36,224 bases of DNA, from contig DAOTJI010000023.1 of NCBI GenBank assembly GCA_035448625.1, positions 1 to 36,224 on the forward strand, given 5' to 3'. A program made the translations under genes and the position numbers. This DNA comes from UBA8904 sp035448625. Lineage in GTDB: Bacteria; Desulfobacterota; Syntrophia; Syntrophales; Smithellaceae. Shown here piece after piece: positions 1 to 9,816 of the stretch (the stretch's first letter is position 1; each line of letters starts with the position of its first letter). The notes beneath the pieces were generated by a model. That model saw only the letters and a list, made by a program, of their open reading frames with translations. It was not told the DNA's origin and searched no databases.

Positions 1-1
1 C

Positions 2-718
2 TTCGTCAAAGACTATAAAACCGTTGAATTGACGAAAACGGTCAAGGAAACCTCCGCCAAGGTCAAAATGAAAACCGGCGAAATCGCGCGTGAATTCCTC
101 CGCACCCCTTCGCTCATCCTGACCTACTTCGGATTCGCCGCCATGGTCTTTGTCACCTCGTCGCTGATGACGTGGCTTCCCAGTTTTCTGAACCGCACCT
201 ACAACATCCCCTTGGATCAGGCGGGGATGAAGGTGGGCGCCATCATGATGATGGCCATCGTGGGCGCTCCCCTGGGAGGGTTTCTGGCGGATATGTGGAT
301 GAAAAAGCACAAAAACGCCCGCCTTCTGCTTTCCGCTCTCGCGGCCATTCTTTCCGCCGCCGTCTTTTACGTGGCTTTTGTTTCGTTCACCGGATCCACT
401 CTGTATATTTTCCTTCTGATCGGCGGACTGATCGTCATGACCTTCGTGCCCGCCGCGGCGGCGGTCACCCAGGACGTGGTCCATCCGGGGCTTCGCGCGA
501 TCTCTTACGCCCTGTGCGTCATCGTGCAGAACCTCCTGGGTGCCTCCGTGGGGCCGGTCTTCATCGGATCCATGTCCGACCAATACGGAATCGCCACGGC
601 GGTGACGATGCTTCCTCTTTTTCTGGTGGCGGCGGCCTGCCTCTTCTTTTTCGGCTCCCTGTTCTATGAAAGGGATCTGGCCAAGGTGGAAAAAATTGTC
701 CTGGAGCGTGAAGACTAG
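2..718 (+). CDS. MFS transporter, C-terminal half (5' end outside window)
   Basis: The frame is open to the left edge, so this is the end of a longer gene; a TTG at 29 lies inside it and is not a convincing start. About 239 residues remain. They begin with a charged cytoplasmic loop rich in Lys and Thr, followed by about six hydrophobic helices, matching the second half of a 12-helix major facilitator superfamily permease. The loop GGFLADMWMKKHKNAR after the second helix resembles the conserved MFS G-x3-D-x2-x-K/R-x-G/R-R/K loop. The protein ends in a charged cytoplasmic tail. Substrate cannot be told. The alcohol dehydrogenase start is 26 bases downstream on the same strand, so the two are probably cotranscribed, which suggests import or export of a compound the dehydrogenase acts on (inference). 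Confidence 0.85.
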   Translation, partial: FVKDYKTVELTKTVKETSAKVKMKTGEIAREFLRTPSLILTYFGFAAMVFVTSSLMTWLPSFLNRTYNIPLDQAGMKVGAIMMMAIVGAPLGGFLADMWMKKHKNARLLLSALAAILSAAVFYVAFVSFTGSTLYIFLLIGGLIVMTFVPAAAAVTQDVVHPGLRAISYALCVIVQNLLGASVGPVFIGSMSDQYGIATAVTMLPLFLVAAACLFFFGSLFYERDLAKVEKIVLERED

Positions 719-744
719 CGGTATTTTGGAACCTGGAGAAAATC

Positions 745-1767
745 ATGAAAGCGGTCGTCTTTCGCAAAGGCAAGGGACTCGTCTATGAAGATGTACCCGA
801 TTACTCGGTGGGGCCCGGCGAGGTGCTGGTCCAAACGGCCAACACGGGGTTTTGCGGCTCCGATCATTCCCTGGTCGCCGGCGGACACCTGGCCGACGGC
901 TATATTCTCGGGCATGAAATCAGCGCCGTTGTCGTGGAAAAAGGGGCTAAGGCCGACGGCCCCCCCGTGGGAACGAGAGTCTGCATCCGCCCCACGTACT
1001 GCGGAAAATGCGCCAATTGCCTTGCCGGCAGGCCGCACCTGTGCCGGGTCGACCGGCGGACCGCGGGGATCGGCGATTTGCCGGGCGGCTTCGCCCAATA
1101 TGTCAAAGTCTTTCCGCAGATGCTGATTCCCATCCCCAAAGGCGTTGATTCCCGAAATGCCGCGCTCGCGGAAACCTTTGCCTCCGCCCTGCACGGCATT
1201 CGCTGTACCAGTGAACGAACAGGCTCCGTTCTGGTCATGGGAGGCGGCCCCATTGGGCTTTGCGCCGTCCGGCTGCTCAGAATTCTCGGTTATGGCCCGA
1301 TCGTTCTTTTTGAGCCGGTGCAGGCCAAAAGGGACATCGCTATCCGCTATGGAGCCGATCACGCACTCCATCCGACGGACCCGGAAGCGGACGCGCGGGC
1401 GCTTGCCGCGGCGCCGGGAGGCTTCCAAAAAATCCTGGAGTGCTCCGGCGTAAAAGCCAATATCAACCGTGCCGTGCTTCTCGCGGCGGACGGCGGGGAA
1501 ATCTGCGTCATCAGCATGATCTTTTCACCGCTCACCCTGGAAGCGCCTTTTCTGGTCAATTTAAAGGAAATCCGGCTTGTGGCTTCCAACTCCAACACGC
1601 ATGAGGAAAACATTCAGTGCCTGAACTGGATGGCCGAAGGGAAAATCGACGCCCGGCCGCTGATCTCCGACTACGAGCCGCTCCATCGTCTGCCGGCCGT
1701 GTATCGCGAGCGGATCGACACCGGCCTCGCCGTCAAAGTGCTGTTGAATATCGGCGAGGAATTTTAA
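745..1767 (+). CDS. Zinc-dependent alcohol dehydrogenase (MDR superfamily)
   Basis: 340 residues, normal for the zinc MDR family (sorbitol/threonine dehydrogenase-like). Catalytic zinc ligands are visible as Cys in TGFCGSDH near residue 37 and the His-Glu of GHEIS near 58. The structural-zinc lobe has four Cys in CGKCANCLAGRPHLC (about 91-105). The Rossmann nucleotide site is MGGGPIGL near 166. It should oxidise an alcohol or reduce a carbonyl with NAD(P); substrate is unknown. The ATG at 745 follows a GGAGA ribosome site. It lies between the permease and a small protein gene 14 bases downstream, with a TetR regulator after that, so local control of a small catabolic operon is likely (inference). 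Confidence 0.9.
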   Translation: MKAVVFRKGKGLVYEDVPDYSVGPGEVLVQTANTGFCGSDHSLVAGGHLADGYILGHEISAVVVEKGAKADGPPVGTRVCIRPTYCGKCANCLAGRPHLCRVDRRTAGIGDLPGGFAQYVKVFPQMLIPIPKGVDSRNAALAETFASALHGIRCTSERTGSVLVMGGGPIGLCAVRLLRILGYGPIVLFEPVQAKRDIAIRYGADHALHPTDPEADARALAAAPGGFQKILECSGVKANINRAVLLAADGGEICVISMIFSPLTLEAPFLVNLKEIRLVASNSNTHEENIQCLNWMAEGKIDARPLISDYEPLHRLPAVYRERIDTGLAVKVLLNIGEEF

Positions 1768-1781
1768 AAGACGGAGGAGGC

Positions 1782-2054
1782 ATGTCCGAATCCTATGAAC
1801 TGCTGTACGGTTTTGTTCACTGCCGGGGAAGGACCACTTACAGCGCCGGACGCGTAAATTCAAAAAAGGAAGCCGAGGCATGGGTGAAAAACCATCGCGA
1901 AGGGCTGCTGCCGAATATCAAGATACCGGCCGATGATCCGATCCGCTACTGTCGGGCGGCCTGGTGCCCTTTTAAAAAGCAGCGGCCGTGGTTTGACATG
2001 AGAACCTCCACGAATACGGAAGAGCCGTTACCGGCCGTCAACGACAAGGATTAA
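1782..2054 (+). CDS. Unrecognised small protein, 90 aa
   Basis: I do not recognise this family. The ATG at 1782 has a very good ribosome site (GGAGGAGG, 3 to 4 bases upstream) and lies 14 bases after the dehydrogenase stop; the TetR gene begins 4 bases after its own stop. The product is soluble, with no signal peptide or membrane segment. It has an aromatic N-terminus (YELLYGF), three Cys (14, 57, 62), the last two in a CRAAWCPF segment, and a polar, acidic tail. A short KKEAEAWVKNHREG helix lies in the middle. Strong translation signals and tight packing argue that it is real. It could be an accessory or sensor protein of the operon, but no function can be assigned. Confidence 0.75.
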   Translation: MSESYELLYGFVHCRGRTTYSAGRVNSKKEAEAWVKNHREGLLPNIKIPADDPIRYCRAAWCPFKKQRPWFDMRTSTNTEEPLPAVNDKD

Positions 2055-2058
2055 AGCT

Positions 2059-2679
2059 ATGGGTTCCAAGGAAAGAAGAGAAAGAGAAAGAGAACAGCGC
2101 AAAAGCCTGATTCTGGACACCGCCAGAGAACTTCTGCTGGAAAAGGGAATGAAGGCGACCTCCATCCATCAGATTGCCAAACGCGCCGAGCTGAGCATCG
2201 GCGCCATCTATTTCTATTACAAGGACAAGGAGGAAATTTTTGCCGCCCTGCAGGTGGAGGGGCTGGAGCTGCTGTACCGAACGATCAACCAGGCCATCGA
2301 TAAAAAATCGACGCCCGAGAAAAAAATCCGATCCGTTGCCCAGGCCTATCTCAGCTTCAGCGAAGACCACAAAAGCTACTTCGACATCATCAACTACTTT
2401 TTAACGTCGCCCGGCACCATTTTTTCGCCCGTGCTGAAGAAAGAGATCGACGCACACGGCAATGCCAGCATCTCGACGCTCGCGGCCGCGATCCAGGAAG
2501 GCATCGACAAGCAACTCTTCAAAAAAGTGGATCCCCGCAGACAGGCCATCATCCTCTGGGCGACCTTCAACGGAATGATTCAGCTCAAAAAACTGGAAAA
2601 GACCATTCTGGGAAAGAACGAATTCCGCTCCCTGTATTTTGAGTCTCTGGACCATTTCCTGAGCGGACTGCGCCCTTGA
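2059..2679 (+). CDS. TetR/AcrR-family transcriptional regulator
   Basis: 206 residues, the usual TetR length. The N-terminus carries the family's three-helix DNA-binding domain: ILDTARELLLEKGMKATS followed by IHQIAKRAELSIGAIYFYY and KDKEEIF (about residues 17-65), with the typical turn before the recognition helix. The C-terminal two thirds are helical and would bind ligand and dimerise. The gene lies 4 bases after the small ORF and is the last of the permease-dehydrogenase operon, so it probably represses that operon. The operator would be upstream of the permease, outside the window. Convergent with the lipoprotein gene, with only 54 bases between. Confidence 0.92.
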   Translation: MGSKERREREREQRKSLILDTARELLLEKGMKATSIHQIAKRAELSIGAIYFYYKDKEEIFAALQVEGLELLYRTINQAIDKKSTPEKKIRSVAQAYLSFSEDHKSYFDIINYFLTSPGTIFSPVLKKEIDAHGNASISTLAAAIQEGIDKQLFKKVDPRRQAIILWATFNGMIQLKKLEKTILGKNEFRSLYFESLDHFLSGLRP

Positions 2680-2733
2680 CATACGGCACGGGTGACTGAT
2701 TCGCCCGAAATCCCTCGTTGACCCTGCCGCCGA

Positions 2734-3105
2734 TTATCTTCGTCGGCCGGTCCAGGGATTGGTCGGTCGGTCATCACAGTAGCCCCACGTCCCCGTATAA
2801 TCGTTCTGGGTAAAAACAAACTGCATGGTGCCCCAGTAATAACTGTTGTTGCGGGATTCGGCGCAGCGGCGGCCGGAATGATTCTGAATCCAGTATCCCT
2901 TGACCGTATGGCCGGACAGCGTGCCCGTAATGACGCCGTCTTTGAGCGTGTAGGTCCCCCGAATTTCGGAGCCGTTCTGATGGATGGTCATGGCCCCTCC
3001 CTCCGAAGACGTCCAGTTGCCCGCCAGGTTCATTTTCGGACCGGCGCAGCCGACAAGCGCCAGAAAACACCATAGACCGGCAACCAGCCTGATCCATCTG
3101 TTCAT
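2734..3105 (-). CDS. Small predicted lipoprotein
   Basis: 123 residues from the ATG at 3105, which has a strong ribosome site (AAGGAGG, 6 bases upstream). The frame is open further up to 3279 but runs into the tRNA region and lacks comparable signals. A type II signal peptide is clear: MNRWIRLVAGLWCFLALVGC, lipobox LVGC with Cys20 as the lipidated residue. The mature part has repeated beta-like stretches: GNWTSSEGGAMTIHQNGSEI, GTYTLKDGVITGTLSG, and FTQNDYTGTWGY. This Thr/Gly/Trp pattern resembles small lipocalin-like or 'extracellular solute' beta-barrel lipoproteins of unknown role. A TATAAT at 3166-3171 upstream could be its -10 box, but no good -35 is seen. Function unknown. Confidence 0.8.
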   Translation of the reverse strand: MNRWIRLVAGLWCFLALVGCAGPKMNLAGNWTSSEGGAMTIHQNGSEIRGTYTLKDGVITGTLSGHTVKGYWIQNHSGRRCAESRNNSYYWGTMQFVFTQNDYTGTWGYCDDRPTNPWTGRRR

Positions 3106-3239
3106 TGTTGCCTCCTTTTTATTTGTAGTCATCCTTATCCCCCCTGCATGGGTCGGGTTTTGTATATTATAATCCGTTTTCTCCGACAAGGGCATTGACG
3201 GTCCGGCCAAGACAGGGGAACCAATGACAGGCAAAAAAA

Positions 3240-3326
3240 TGGTGCCGAAGACTGGATTTGAACCAGCACAGGCGTACACCCACTAGACCCTGAACCTAGC
3301 GCGTCTACCAATTCCGCCACTTCGGC
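3240..3326 (-). tRNA. tRNA-Leu (anticodon CAG)
   Basis: Read on the minus strand. Acceptor stem GCCGAAG (3326-3320) pairs with CTTCGGC (3250-3244). The D arm GCGGAATTGGTAGACGC is of the long-variable-arm class. Anticodon stem CTAGG/TCTAG has a G-U last pair and encloses loop TTCAGGG, giving anticodon CAG. A long variable arm follows, then the T arm CTGGTTCAAATCCAG. Discriminator A (3243) is followed by an encoded CCA (3242-3240). Class II shape and CAG anticodon both give leucine. A T-rich run follows the CCA. Confidence 0.97.
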
Positions 3327-3338
3327 ACGGGAAAAGTG

Positions 3339-3365
3339 ACTATACCGAACCGAAGGTCTTGTCAA
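3339..3365 (-). promoter_or_regulatory. Promoter of tRNA-Leu
   Basis: Minus strand: TTGACA (3365-3360), 15-base spacer, TATAGT (3344-3339). The -10 box ends 12 bases before the tRNA 5' end, which would give a leader of only a few bases. The -35 is perfect; the spacer is shorter than the usual 17. Confidence 0.6.
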
Positions 3366-3436
3366 GCTAAAATGACTTGAATTTAATGCCCAAAATGCTA
3401 TGTTGCACAACCTGTGAAAGGGCAGTAAAGAAGAAC

Positions 3437-4393
3437 ATGATTGTTTTTGAGGGAATTGAATCCATAACCCGGGATTACCGGGAGGTTTTTGTCACCATCG
3501 GCAATTTTGACGGGGTGCATCTGAGCCACCAGCACATCTGCCGCAAGCTTGCCGCGGAGGCCGGAAAAGCCGGGCATCCATCACTGGTCATCACCTTTGA
3601 TCCGCACCCCAAAATGATCCTTCACCCGAATATCCGGCCCTTTTACCTGATTACAACAAGGGCCGAAAAGCTTGAATTCATTGAAAAATGTGGTGTTGAT
3701 GCAACGGTGGTCATCGCTTTTGATCAGCGCTACTCCAAAACCACCGCCGAGGCGTTTGTCCAAGAATTCTTGTGGGATCGACTGGCCATCCGCAAGATTA
3801 TCATCGGCCATGACTACACGTTTGGCCAGGCCAGGCAGGGAAACGACGCCTTTCTAAAGACCAAGGGGCGAAAACTCGGTTTTTCCGTGGAAGTGATTCC
3901 GGCGTTCAAAATCGACGACGAAATCGTGAGCAGCACGCTGATCCGCAACTGCATTCTGGAAGGCGACCTCCGGAAGGCGGCGAAGCTCATGGGGCGCCCC
4001 TACAATGTGGCGGGCGCCGTGGGCAGCGGCGCCGGGCGAGGCGCGGGTCTGGGATACCCCACCGCCAACCTCGAACCGGAAAAGGAACTGCTGCCGCCGC
4101 CCGGCATTTATGCGGCGTTTGTCGATGTGGACGGGACAAGGCATCAGGGCGCCCTCAACATCGGCGCCAAACCGACTTTTGAAGATTACACATCCACGTT
4201 CGAGGTTTTCCTGCTGGATTACACGGGAGACCTGCGCGGGAAAAAAATAAACGTTCTGTTTGTGGAGAAGCTGCGGGACATTGTCAAGTTTGACTCTCCC
4301 GAAAGCTTGAAGCGCCAGATCGCGGCGGATGTGGAGAAAACAAGACAAATCCTGAAACAGGAAAAAACATTTGGAGGAAAACTTTTATGTTGA
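3437..4393 (+). CDS. ribF: Bifunctional riboflavin kinase / FAD synthetase
   Basis: 318 residues from the ATG at 3437, close to the usual 305-315. This start puts MIVFEGIESI at the N-terminus as in other RibF proteins; an in-frame ATG at 3377 would add 20 unrelated residues. The N-terminal FMN adenylyltransferase domain shows IGNFDGVHLSHQ (about 21-32; the usual GVHxGH has Ser in place of Gly) and ITFDPHP. The C-terminal flavokinase domain shows GRGAGLGYPTANL and NIGAKPTF and the acidic FEVFLLDY segment. It makes FMN and then FAD from riboflavin in the cytoplasm. Its last 7 bases overlap the start of asd. Confidence 0.96.
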   Translation: MIVFEGIESITRDYREVFVTIGNFDGVHLSHQHICRKLAAEAGKAGHPSLVITFDPHPKMILHPNIRPFYLITTRAEKLEFIEKCGVDATVVIAFDQRYSKTTAEAFVQEFLWDRLAIRKIIIGHDYTFGQARQGNDAFLKTKGRKLGFSVEVIPAFKIDDEIVSSTLIRNCILEGDLRKAAKLMGRPYNVAGAVGSGAGRGAGLGYPTANLEPEKELLPPPGIYAAFVDVDGTRHQGALNIGAKPTFEDYTSTFEVFLLDYTGDLRGKKINVLFVEKLRDIVKFDSPESLKRQIAADVEKTRQILKQEKTFGGKLLC

Positions 4394-5466
4394 AAATTGC
4401 CATTGTGGGCGCAACCGGCATCGTCGGTCAGCAGGCGATTGTGAGCCTTCTGGGACACCCTTGGTTTCAAATCACAAAGCTGGTCGCCTCGGAGCGCTCT
4501 GCTGAAAAAAAATATATCGACGCCCTTCGCGACGCCAACGGCTCCATCCGCTGGTGGTGCCCGGAAGAGCTGCCGGCGGACATCGCCAACATGGTCGTGG
4601 AAGAAGCGGCCGGCTTTGATCCGACTTCCGTCGACGTCATCTTCTCGACCATGGACGCAGGCCCCGCCAAGGAGCTCGAGCCCAAGTACGCCAAAACCAC
4701 CCCCGTGATCAGCACCGCTTCGGCGTTCCGGTATGAACCGGACACGCCCATTTTAGTGGGCGGCGTCAACATGGACCACGCGGCGCTGCTGTCCGTTCAA
4801 CAGAAAAACCGCGGCTGGAAGGGATTCATCTCTCCCAAGTCCAACTGCACCATCGCCGGGCTGGTCGTGTCGCTTAAACCCATTCTGGACAACTTCGGCG
4901 TGAAGCAGGTGGTCGCCACCTCTCTGCAGGCGATGTCGGGCGCAGGGCGCACCCCCGGCCTTTCCGCCATGGATATGATGGAAAACGTCGTTCCTTACAT
5001 AGCCGGAGAGGAGCCGAAAGTCGAAACCGAGCCGCAGAAGATTCTCGGCAAACTGGCCGGGGACAAAATCATCAACGCGCCGTTCGGCATCACCGCCACC
5101 TGCACCCGCGTGCCGGTCATCGACGGACATCTGGTGGTCGCGTTCGTGCAGACGGAAAAACCCTGCACCCCGGAAGACGTCAAGAAAGTGATGACCGAAT
5201 ACGGGAAGGACTTTGCCGAACTCCACCTGCCCAGTTCACCCGCGCATCTGATCGACGTCACCGACGATCCGTTCCGCCCGCAGCCCCGAATGGACCGCGA
5301 CAAGGGCGGCGGCATGACCGTCACCGTCGGGCGCATCCGCAGGGACCCGATTCTGGAAAACGGAATCAAGTACGTCTGCCTGGCGCACAATACCAAGCTG
5401 GGCGCGGCCAAGGGTGCCCTGCAGACCGCGGAGTATCTGGTCAAAAACTTCCTGAAGTTGGCCTAG
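4387..5466 (+). CDS. asd: Aspartate-semialdehyde dehydrogenase (archaeal/fungal-type)
   Basis: 359 residues. The Rossmann motif VGATGIVGQQ is at 8-17, the catalytic Cys sits in SPKSNCTIAG (near 153), and the substrate/dimer region contains FGITATCTRVPVIDGH. The overall pattern (SAFRYEP, VGGVNMDH, ATSLQAMSGAGRTPG) is that of the ASADH subgroup typical of archaea and fungi rather than the E. coli type (family knowledge). It reduces aspartyl phosphate to aspartate semialdehyde with NADPH, the branch point to lysine, threonine and methionine. The ATG at 4387 follows GGAGG and overlaps the ribF stop, so translation is likely coupled. The product would also be the substrate for the DUF39 protein at 23028-24206. 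Confidence 0.95.
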   Translation: MLKIAIVGATGIVGQQAIVSLLGHPWFQITKLVASERSAEKKYIDALRDANGSIRWWCPEELPADIANMVVEEAAGFDPTSVDVIFSTMDAGPAKELEPKYAKTTPVISTASAFRYEPDTPILVGGVNMDHAALLSVQQKNRGWKGFISPKSNCTIAGLVVSLKPILDNFGVKQVVATSLQAMSGAGRTPGLSAMDMMENVVPYIAGEEPKVETEPQKILGKLAGDKIINAPFGITATCTRVPVIDGHLVVAFVQTEKPCTPEDVKKVMTEYGKDFAELHLPSSPAHLIDVTDDPFRPQPRMDRDKGGGMTVTVGRIRRDPILENGIKYVCLAHNTKLGAAKGALQTAEYLVKNFLKLA

Positions 5467-5478
5467 GCTACCAACCGG

Positions 5479-5510
5479 GCCGCGGCATGGAAATCCTTTC
5501 CTGCCGCGGC
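5479..5510 (+). terminator. Strong hairpin after asd
   Basis: GCCGCGGCA (5479-5487) pairs perfectly with TGCCGCGGC (5502-5510). Inside, after one unpaired T, GGAAA (5489-5493) pairs with TTTCC (5497-5501), leaving a 3-base loop. It lies between the convergent asd and glnS genes. The nearest T run (about 5526-5532) is 16 bases beyond, so it may act as a 3' stabiliser as much as a rho-independent terminator. Confidence 0.6.
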
Positions 5511-5520
5511 AACGGGTCCT

Positions 5521-7212
<1,692 letters not shown>

Positions 7213-7235
7213 AAAGCAGAAAACTCCTTTAAAAA

Positions 7236-8219
7236 TTAACAGCCGATGGCTTTTCTCAGATTGTCCATTTTCAGGTTGCCGCCGGACATGATCATGACCA
7301 CTTTTTTGCCCGCCAGCCGGTCCCGGATTTTGTAGGCGGCCATCAGGGAAACGGCGCCCGCCGCCTCAGCGACGTTGTGGGTGGCCGTCAGTGCCATTTT
7401 GATTCCTTCCAGGATCTCGTCCTCGGTCAGGAGCACCACATCATTGATGGTGTTTTTGAGAATGACATAGGGCAGATGGAACACGCTGCGGGCGGCAAGG
7501 CCGTCGGCCACGGTATGGGCGTCATCCAGCGTGACGATTTCCCCCTTCTTCCAGGACGCGTAAAAGGAAGGCGCGTTTTGGGGCTCCACGCCGATGATCT
7601 CGATTGCGGGATTGACGGCGCGGACGGTTTTCAGTAAAGACGCGCACCCCGCGCCTCCGCCAATGGGGCAGATCATCACATCGACCTGCGGCAGGTCCTC
7701 CAGAATCTCCAGCCCCATGGTGGCCAGGCCGTTTAGAATTTCCGGCTCGTTGCCCTGCTGAACGTAGTAGTAACCGGCGCTGTCCACCAGTTCTTCGCAG
7801 TAGGACTGGGCGTCGTAGAAGTCTTCCCCGTGGACGATGAGCTCCGCGCCGTAGCTTTCGATGATGCGATTGATTTCCGGATTGTTGTTTTCCGGCACGA
7901 CCACCGTGCAGGGCACGTGGAACCACTGTCCCGCCCAGGCCATTGCCAGGCCGTGGTTGCCCCGGGTCGCAACCAGAATGCCGGCTTCCAGCTCCTCGCG
8001 GGACATATGATGGAAGAAGTTGAGAGCGCCCCGAATCTTGAAAGAGCCGGTCGGATTATGGTTTTCATGCTTGACAAACGCCTCACAGCCGAGAAGACGG
8101 GAGAGCTCCGAATAGCAGATCAGATTCGTCCGGTTGAGGTATTTGTAGATCACCGACTTCGCCATCAGGGTCCTGGTCAGATTGACCTGCTCGCTTAGCG
8201 CTTCGTATTTTTTCTGCAT
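7236..8219 (-). CDS. PLP-dependent threonine/serine dehydratase family protein
   Basis: 327 residues, the size of a fold-type II PLP enzyme without a C-terminal ACT domain, i.e. catabolic (TdcB-like) rather than feedback-regulated IlvA. The PLP lysine is Lys61 in NPTGSFKIRGA. The phosphate-binding loop is GGGAG at 187-191, and SGGNLKMD lies near the C-terminus. It should deaminate threonine or serine to the 2-oxo acid and ammonia; the exact substrate (including threo-hydroxyaspartate or serine racemisation) cannot be fixed from sequence. The ATG at 8219 has a GGGAGG site. A TTGACG/TTAAAA promoter lies just upstream. glnS follows 23 bases after. Confidence 0.88.
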   Translation of the reverse strand: MQKKYEALSEQVNLTRTLMAKSVIYKYLNRTNLICYSELSRLLGCEAFVKHENHNPTGSFKIRGALNFFHHMSREELEAGILVATRGNHGLAMAWAGQWFHVPCTVVVPENNNPEINRIIESYGAELIVHGEDFYDAQSYCEELVDSAGYYYVQQGNEPEILNGLATMGLEILEDLPQVDVMICPIGGGAGCASLLKTVRAVNPAIEIIGVEPQNAPSFYASWKKGEIVTLDDAHTVADGLAARSVFHLPYVILKNTINDVVLLTEDEILEGIKMALTATHNVAEAAGAVSLMAAYKIRDRLAGKKVVMIMSGGNLKMDNLRKAIGC

Positions 8220-8251
8220 AAATAACCTCCCTGGTCGTAGCAGCCGGTCTC

Positions 8252-8280
8252 TTTTAAACCACTTTTTCGCCCGGCGTCAA
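8252..8280 (-). promoter_or_regulatory. Promoter of the dehydratase-glnS operon
   Basis: Minus strand: TTGACG (8280-8275), 17-base spacer, TTAAAA (8257-8252). It lies 33 bases before the dehydratase start codon, between it and the kdtA stop. Confidence 0.5.
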
Positions 8281-8307
8281 GTGGACTTCACCTTTATTCC
8301 CTTCAGC

Positions 8308-9603
8308 CTAAACCCCTAAATATTTCATCACCATCTCCGCGTAGCGTTTTGCGGCTCCCCCATTGGCCAGGACAACCGCGCGGCCCCGCTCGCCCCGCTT
8401 TTGCGCGTCCGGCGGATCGCCAAGGATGAGCAAAATCTTCTCCAGCAGCTCGCGGGCGTTATGAACGCGAATGCCGGCGCCCGCCGATTCCAGGAGCGCC
8501 GCTTCCGTGCTGAAATCATCCATGGACGGGCCGTAAAAAATCACTTTTCCCCAGGCGGCCGCTTCCAGAAGATTCTGGCCGCCCTTCGGCACGAGCGACC
8601 CGCCGCAGTAAACCACCGTCGCCAGCGAATACGCCTTGAAAAGCTCGCCGATGACGTCGACGACGATTACTTTCTCATCCCGGCGCGGCTGCCCGCCCCC
8701 CATCTGCGTCACGGTGAGGACATCGGGGAATCCCGCCTCCCGCAGCAGCCGGACGACCTCACCGGCCCGTTCAATGTGGCGCGGCACGATGATCAGCCGA
8801 AAATTAGGATCGCGCGCCAAGAGCTCCCGGTACACTTCGATGACAGCGTCTTCTTCGCCCGGATGCGTGCTTCCGGCCACAAGGAATTTCTCGTGCCCTT
8901 GCGCACCGAACCGGCGGGCGATCTCCTCTTGCAGAGACGGCGATGCCATCGCCGCCAACGCGTCGTACTTGGCGTTGCCCAGAACGCTGATCTTTTCCGG
9001 GTCTATGCCCATGGCGGCAATTCGGGAGGCGTCCACTTCGGAAATCATCCCGGCGGCGTCCACATTTTCCAGGACCCGGCGCCAGAAAAACCGCGTCCGG
9101 CGGTATCCGGAAAAAGAGCGGGGGGAAAGGCGGCCGTTCACCATCAGAACCGAAATCATCCGCTTCCGGCAGGCAGCCAGGAAATTGGGCCAGAGCTCCG
9201 TCTCCACCAGGACAAAGACGTCCGGACGGACGGCGTCCAGCATATGGTTGACGCTGAAGGGAATATCCAGCGGAAAATAAATAAACGCGTCCACGCCCTT
9301 CACCAGTCTTTGCGCCATGCCCTGCCCGGTTTCCGTCGACGTGGAAAAAATGATTCGCGCGTCCGGTCTTTCTTTTTTCAGCGCGGCGACAACCGGCGAG
9401 GCGGCCGTCACCTCTCCCACGGAAACCGCGTGAATCCAGACACGGGGACCCGGTCCGATAGCCGTCGTCAAATGATCCTGGCGCATGCCCAGCTTCTGGA
9501 GAAAACTGCGGCGGTACTTGCCCGTGAATGCCATTTTGAAAAGAAAAAACAGCAGCCCCGGAACCGCCGCGATCCACAGAAGCATATTATAGACCGGTTT
9601 CAT
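8308..9603 (-). CDS. kdtA: 3-deoxy-D-manno-octulosonic acid transferase (KDO transferase)
   Basis: 431 residues from the ATG at 9603, the normal size of KdtA/WaaA. The N-terminal MKPVYNMLLWIAAVPGLLFF is the typical single membrane anchor, followed by a KYRRSFLQKLG segment conserved in the family. The GT30 domain contains VWIHAVSVGEVTAA (catalytic-loop Glu), VLVETELWPNF, and in the C-terminal Rossmann half VAGSTHPGEE and GGQNLLEAAAWGK (donor site). It adds KDO to lipid IVA on the inner face of the inner membrane, so the cell makes LPS. The frame stays open upstream into the N run, but family alignment supports this ATG. No strong ribosome site is seen. Confidence 0.94.
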   Translation of the reverse strand: MKPVYNMLLWIAAVPGLLFFLFKMAFTGKYRRSFLQKLGMRQDHLTTAIGPGPRVWIHAVSVGEVTAASPVVAALKKERPDARIIFSTSTETGQGMAQRLVKGVDAFIYFPLDIPFSVNHMLDAVRPDVFVLVETELWPNFLAACRKRMISVLMVNGRLSPRSFSGYRRTRFFWRRVLENVDAAGMISEVDASRIAAMGIDPEKISVLGNAKYDALAAMASPSLQEEIARRFGAQGHEKFLVAGSTHPGEEDAVIEVYRELLARDPNFRLIIVPRHIERAGEVVRLLREAGFPDVLTVTQMGGGQPRRDEKVIVVDVIGELFKAYSLATVVYCGGSLVPKGGQNLLEAAAWGKVIFYGPSMDDFSTEAALLESAGAGIRVHNARELLEKILLILGDPPDAQKRGERGRAVVLANGGAAKRYAEMVMKYLGV

Positions 9604-9651
9604 GCGCGCATCTTTGATTTTTTCAGCTTTGGTGTCAAGAAAATCCTTTGG

Positions 9652-9751
9652 NNNNNNNNNNNNNNNNNNNNNNNNNNNNNNNNNNNNNNNNNNNNNNNNN
9701 NNNNNNNNNNNNNNNNNNNNNNNNNNNNNNNNNNNNNNNNNNNNNNNNNNN
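9652..9751. other. Assembly gap, 100 N
   Basis: Exactly 100 undetermined bases, the conventional placeholder for a scaffold gap of unknown length. Anything upstream of kdtA and rpe, including whole genes, may be missing. An apparent open frame that reads through it on either strand has no meaning. Confidence 0.98.
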
Positions 9752-9762
9752 CCTTCTTTCGA

Positions 9763-9789
9763 TTGACAGCGACCGGTCGTTGGTATATT
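9763..9789 (+). promoter_or_regulatory. Promoter of rpe
   Basis: TTGACA (9763-9768), 15-base spacer, TATATT (9784-9789), 27 bases before the rpe ATG. Same short-spacer layout as the tRNA-Leu promoter. Confidence 0.5.
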
Positions 9790-9816
9790 GAAGGGCAGCG
9801 ATTTGGAGAAAATCCT

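Noticed and set aside
3106..3279. Longer N-terminus for the small lipoprotein (58 more residues)
   Set aside because: It would overlap the tRNA-Leu gene, and the internal ATG at 3105 has the ribosome site and a perfect lipoprotein signal peptide.
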